This document shows positions 16,760 to 18,928 of a stretch of 18,928 nucleotides of DNA, in pieces. Every line of letters begins with the position of its first letter. The stretch's first letter is position 1. The notes below the pieces were generated by a model. That model did no database searches. It was not told the origin of the DNA and saw only the letters and a program-made list of their open reading frames with translations. This DNA is from Bacteroidales bacterium (GTDB taxonomy: Bacteria > Bacteroidota > Bacteroidia > Bacteroidales > PUMT01). The position numbers and the translations under genes were made by a program. The DNA lies in NCBI GenBank assembly GCA_007132365.1, contig SLOS01000030.1:1-18928 (forward strand). Reading direction: 5' to 3'.

Positions 16760-16779
16760 ACAAAATTGATTAATTTTGT
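16760..16779. repeat. Perfect 8-bp AT-rich hairpin between M16 pair and rel
   Basis: ACAAAATT (16760-16767) and AATTTTGT (16772-16779) flank a 4-nt loop. An extra GAG/CTC pairing (16755-16757 with 16782-16784) flanks it after a 2x2 mismatch. No T-run follows, so it is not a standard terminator. The right arm overlaps TAATTTTG (16771-16778), an exact Bacteroidota -7 element, so the palindrome could be an operator over a rel promoter. Confidence 0.4.
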
Positions 16780-16928
16780 CTCTCAGCGAATAATAAGATG
16801 AAGTTTTTACGTTTTAAAAATTGATAAGAAGGATAGGATAAACTGAACCCCAAATCTGATAAAAAGTCCAATAACGATAATTGGAAAGTATACGGGTTCA
16901 GCTGGAAGTCAACCAGGCTATGGGAAAA

Positions 16929-16933
16929 AGGAG
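16929..16933 (+). promoter_or_regulatory. Strong Shine-Dalgarno sequence before rel
   Basis: AGGAG lies 11 nt before ATG 16945. Most other genes in this window have no such site, as is usual for Bacteroidota. It supports 16945 as the start although the frame is open upstream to a stop at 16834. Confidence 0.5.
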
Positions 16934-16944
16934 AGTGTAACCAA

Positions 16945-18928
16945 ATGAAGATTCAGACCGAAGAAGAAATAAAGAGTATTGATGACCGTTTTAACGATCT
17001 TCTTGATCATTGTCAGCATATCACTGAGCCTGACGATTTAGATATGATCAGGAAAGCATTCAGGTTTGCCAATGAGGCTCACAGGAATATGAGGCGTAAA
17101 TCGGGGGAGCCTTATGTTATTCATCCACTGGCAGTCAGCAAAATTGTTGCATACGAAATAGGTCTGGGCACGAAATCAATTACCTCAGCGCTACTGCACG
17201 ATGTGGTTGAGGATACTGAATACTCCCTTGAAGATATAAACCTCAATTTTGGCGAGGAAATCGCCATGATTATTGACGGACTTACCAAGATAGCAGGCGT
17301 TTTTGATAAGAAATCCTCAATTCAGGTAGAGAATTTCAGAAAACTTCTCCTTACACTTTCAAACGATGTACGGGTAATCCTTATTAAACTGGCTGACAGG
17401 CTTGATAATATGAGAACGCTTGAATCCCTTCCCCGAAACAAACAACTCAAGGTTGCCGGAGAGACCAGTTTTCTTTTTGCCCCGCTTGCTCACAGACTAG
17501 GACTTTATACAATAAAAACCGAGCTTGAAGACCTCGCCCTGAAGTATCAGAATCCGAAAATATATCATGAGATACTGCAAAAGATAAAAGACAGTGAAAA
17601 AAAGAGAGTTCTCTTTATAAACAAATTTGCCCTGCCCATTATTGAAAAGTTGAACGAACACAACATTAACTTTGACATTAGCGGAAGACCAAAATCGATA
17701 AATTCTGTCTACAGCAAAATGCAGATGAAAAAGGTCAAATTTGAAGAGATTTATGATCTTTTTGCCATCAGGGTGGTCTTTGAACCCAACCCACAAATTC
17801 CTGAAAAGGTACAATGCTGGAACATATATTCGCTCATTACAGATATCTACATGCCCAAACCGGAAAGGATAAGGGACTGGGTAAGTACTCCCAAAGCTAA
17901 TGGATATGAAGCTCTGCACGGAACCGTTATGGGACCAAACGGTAAATGGGTGGAGGTGCAGATCCGGACCACAAGGATGAATGATATAGCCGAAAGGGGA
18001 TTTGCAGCACACTGGAAATATAAAAACAACGGACAGGGTGAATCCGAACTCGATAAATGGATAAAAAGAATCAGGGAACTGCTTAATAACCAAAACAGTG
18101 ACGCCCTGGAGTTTATTGATGAATTCAAGCTGAACCTTTTCGCCTCTGAAATACTCGTTTTTACACCAAAAGGCCGGATAGTCACCCTCCCAAAGAACGC
18201 AACAGTTATTGACTTTGCATATGAAATCCATACTGAAATAGGCAATAAAGCCATAGGGGCAAAAGTTAACCAGAAACTTGTTCCCCTCAGCCATGAGCTG
18301 GCCAGTGGCGATCAGGTTGAAGTTCTTACCTCAGACAGTCAGCGTACACAGAGAGAATGGCTTGAACATGCCATAACCGCCAAAGCCAAGTCCAGTATCA
18401 AGAGCTCACTTAAAGCAGAAACCAAGATAAGATCAGAAAGCGGCAAGAAGATCCTGGAAGAAAAACTCAGGGAGATCAGCCTTCATCCAAACTCTAGGAT
18501 AATAAAAAAGCTTATTGACGGATATGATGCCTTGAACAAAGAAGATCTTTATCTGAAGATTGGCGGAGGAATCATCTCTCTTGACAATATAAAAAAGGTC
18601 CTGAAAAAAAATACCAAAAACAAGTGGATAAGGTATTGGGAGCTTACTTACAGTAAAAACCTGCAAAGAGGGAAAAAACAGATAGAAGTTCAAAAAAATA
18701 TCCCTAAAATAGACCCCGGAAAACCCATTGTTATAAGGGAAGGTATAGATGAACCCGGAAAAAACTACAGGATCGCAAAATGCTGCAATCCGATACCCGG
18801 AGACGATATAGTCGGATATAAAAGTCCCAATGAAACAATCATAATACATTCATCCAACTGCCCTACTGCCACCAAGCTTATGTCCAGCCACGGCAACCTT
18901 ATTGTCTCCACAAAATGGACCAGCCATA
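16945..18928 (+). CDS. Bifunctional (p)ppGpp synthetase/hydrolase, Rel/SpoT family (partial, cut at window end)
   Basis: 661 codons are visible. The enzyme makes and degrades the stringent-response alarmone (p)ppGpp in the cytoplasm. The N-terminal HD hydrolase domain (about 35-190) has its metal ligands: H60, H85-D86 in LLHDVVEDT, and D154 in RLDNMRT. The synthetase domain (about 240-360) shows GRPKSINSVYSKM at 247-259, D271 in IYDLFAIRV, GYEALHG at 320-326, and EVQIRT at 337-342 followed by AERGFAAHWKYK. A TGS domain is at about 402-462. The zinc-finger/RIS region begins near AKCCNPIPGDDIVGY close to the edge. The ACT domain lies outside the window. Both active sites look intact, so a bifunctional enzyme is likely. 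ATG 16945 is chosen for its Shine-Dalgarno site and typical N-terminus; a CTG at 16843 is an unlikely alternative. Confidence 0.95.
   Translation, partial: MKIQTEEEIKSIDDRFNDLLDHCQHITEPDDLDMIRKAFRFANEAHRNMRRKSGEPYVIHPLAVSKIVAYEIGLGTKSITSALLHDVVEDTEYSLEDINLNFGEEIAMIIDGLTKIAGVFDKKSSIQVENFRKLLLTLSNDVRVILIKLADRLDNMRTLESLPRNKQLKVAGETSFLFAPLAHRLGLYTIKTELEDLALKYQNPKIYHEILQKIKDSEKKRVLFINKFALPIIEKLNEHNINFDISGRPKSINSVYSKMQMKKVKFEEIYDLFAIRVVFEPNPQIPEKVQCWNIYSLITDIYMPKPERIRDWVSTPKANGYEALHGTVMGPNGKWVEVQIRTTRMNDIAERGFAAHWKYKNNGQGESELDKWIKRIRELLNNQNSDALEFIDEFKLNLFASEILVFTPKGRIVTLPKNATVIDFAYEIHTEIGNKAIGAKVNQKLVPLSHELASGDQVEVLTSDSQRTQREWLEHAITAKAKSSIKSSLKAETKIRSESGKKILEEKLREISLHPNSRIIKKLIDGYDALNKEDLYLKIGGGIISLDNIKKVLKKNTKNKWIRYWELTYSKNLQRGKKQIEVQKNIPKIDPGKPIVIREGIDEPGKNYRIAKCCNPIPGDDIVGYKSPNETIIIHSSNCPTATKLMSSHGNLIVSTKWTSH

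Noticed and set aside
17497..18294. 265-codon open frame on the minus strand
   Set aside because: It lies wholly inside the rel gene, antisense, and its protein is rich in Phe, Tyr and Cys with no recognisable domain. It is a shadow of the rel reading frame.
18433..18849. 138-codon open frame on the minus strand
   Set aside because: It is antisense to rel with aromatic-rich composition; the sense frame is a clear Rel protein.

Overview
This window reads as an ordinary chromosomal stretch of a Bacteroidota bacterium, probably in or near the Bacteroidales/Marinilabiliales. The evidence is protein content: a type IX secretion (T9SS) type A C-terminal sorting domain, a very long Bacteroidota-style TamB, a FadL/OmpP1 barrel, paired M16 peptidases and a long bifunctional Rel/SpoT enzyme. 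It is also base composition (AT-rich spacers, moderate-GC genes) and a near-ideal Bacteroidota promoter (TTTG, 20 nt, TAnnTTTG) before the exbB-exbD-tonB operon. I saw no insertion sequence, phage gene, CRISPR array, tRNA or rRNA, and no sign of recent transfer.

Layout. 1-287: C-terminal end of a 6-phosphofructokinase, then two hairpins (335-418) that insulate it from a convergent FadL-type outer-membrane protein gene (435-1742, minus). 1743-2044: AT-rich divergent promoter region. 2045-2536: a small secreted protein that is little more than a T9SS sorting domain. 2563-3588 (minus): tsaD, head-to-head with the giant tamB gene (3582-8105), with which it overlaps if the annotated ATG is used. 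8358-10330: exbB, exbD and a TonB-like gene in one operon. 10344-11624 (minus): glyA, convergent with tonB. 11766-12146 (minus): a lone receiver-domain response regulator. 12216-13991 (minus): a CLC chloride channel/transporter with two CBS domains. 14174-16716: two adjacent M16 peptidase genes, the first with the zinc site, the second without. 16945-end: a Rel/SpoT (p)ppGpp synthetase/hydrolase cut by the window edge before its ACT domain.

How the genes relate. A cell-envelope theme runs through much of the window. FadL moves hydrophobic substrates across the outer membrane, the T9SS protein is exported across it, TamB spans the periplasm and serves outer-membrane lipid or protein assembly, and ExbB/ExbD/TonB passes proton-motive force to the envelope. 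The M16 genes look like the two halves of one heterodimeric zinc protease. The rest is housekeeping: t6A tRNA modification, one-carbon metabolism, glycolysis and stringent response.

I do not find a convincing undescribed system. The points most worth a second look are the near-passengerless T9SS protein, the CLC protein that keeps the gating glutamate but has valine at the internal proton-glutamate position, the tsaD/tamB start overlap, and several short inverted repeats in spacers. All calls come from reading the sequence; no database search was run.
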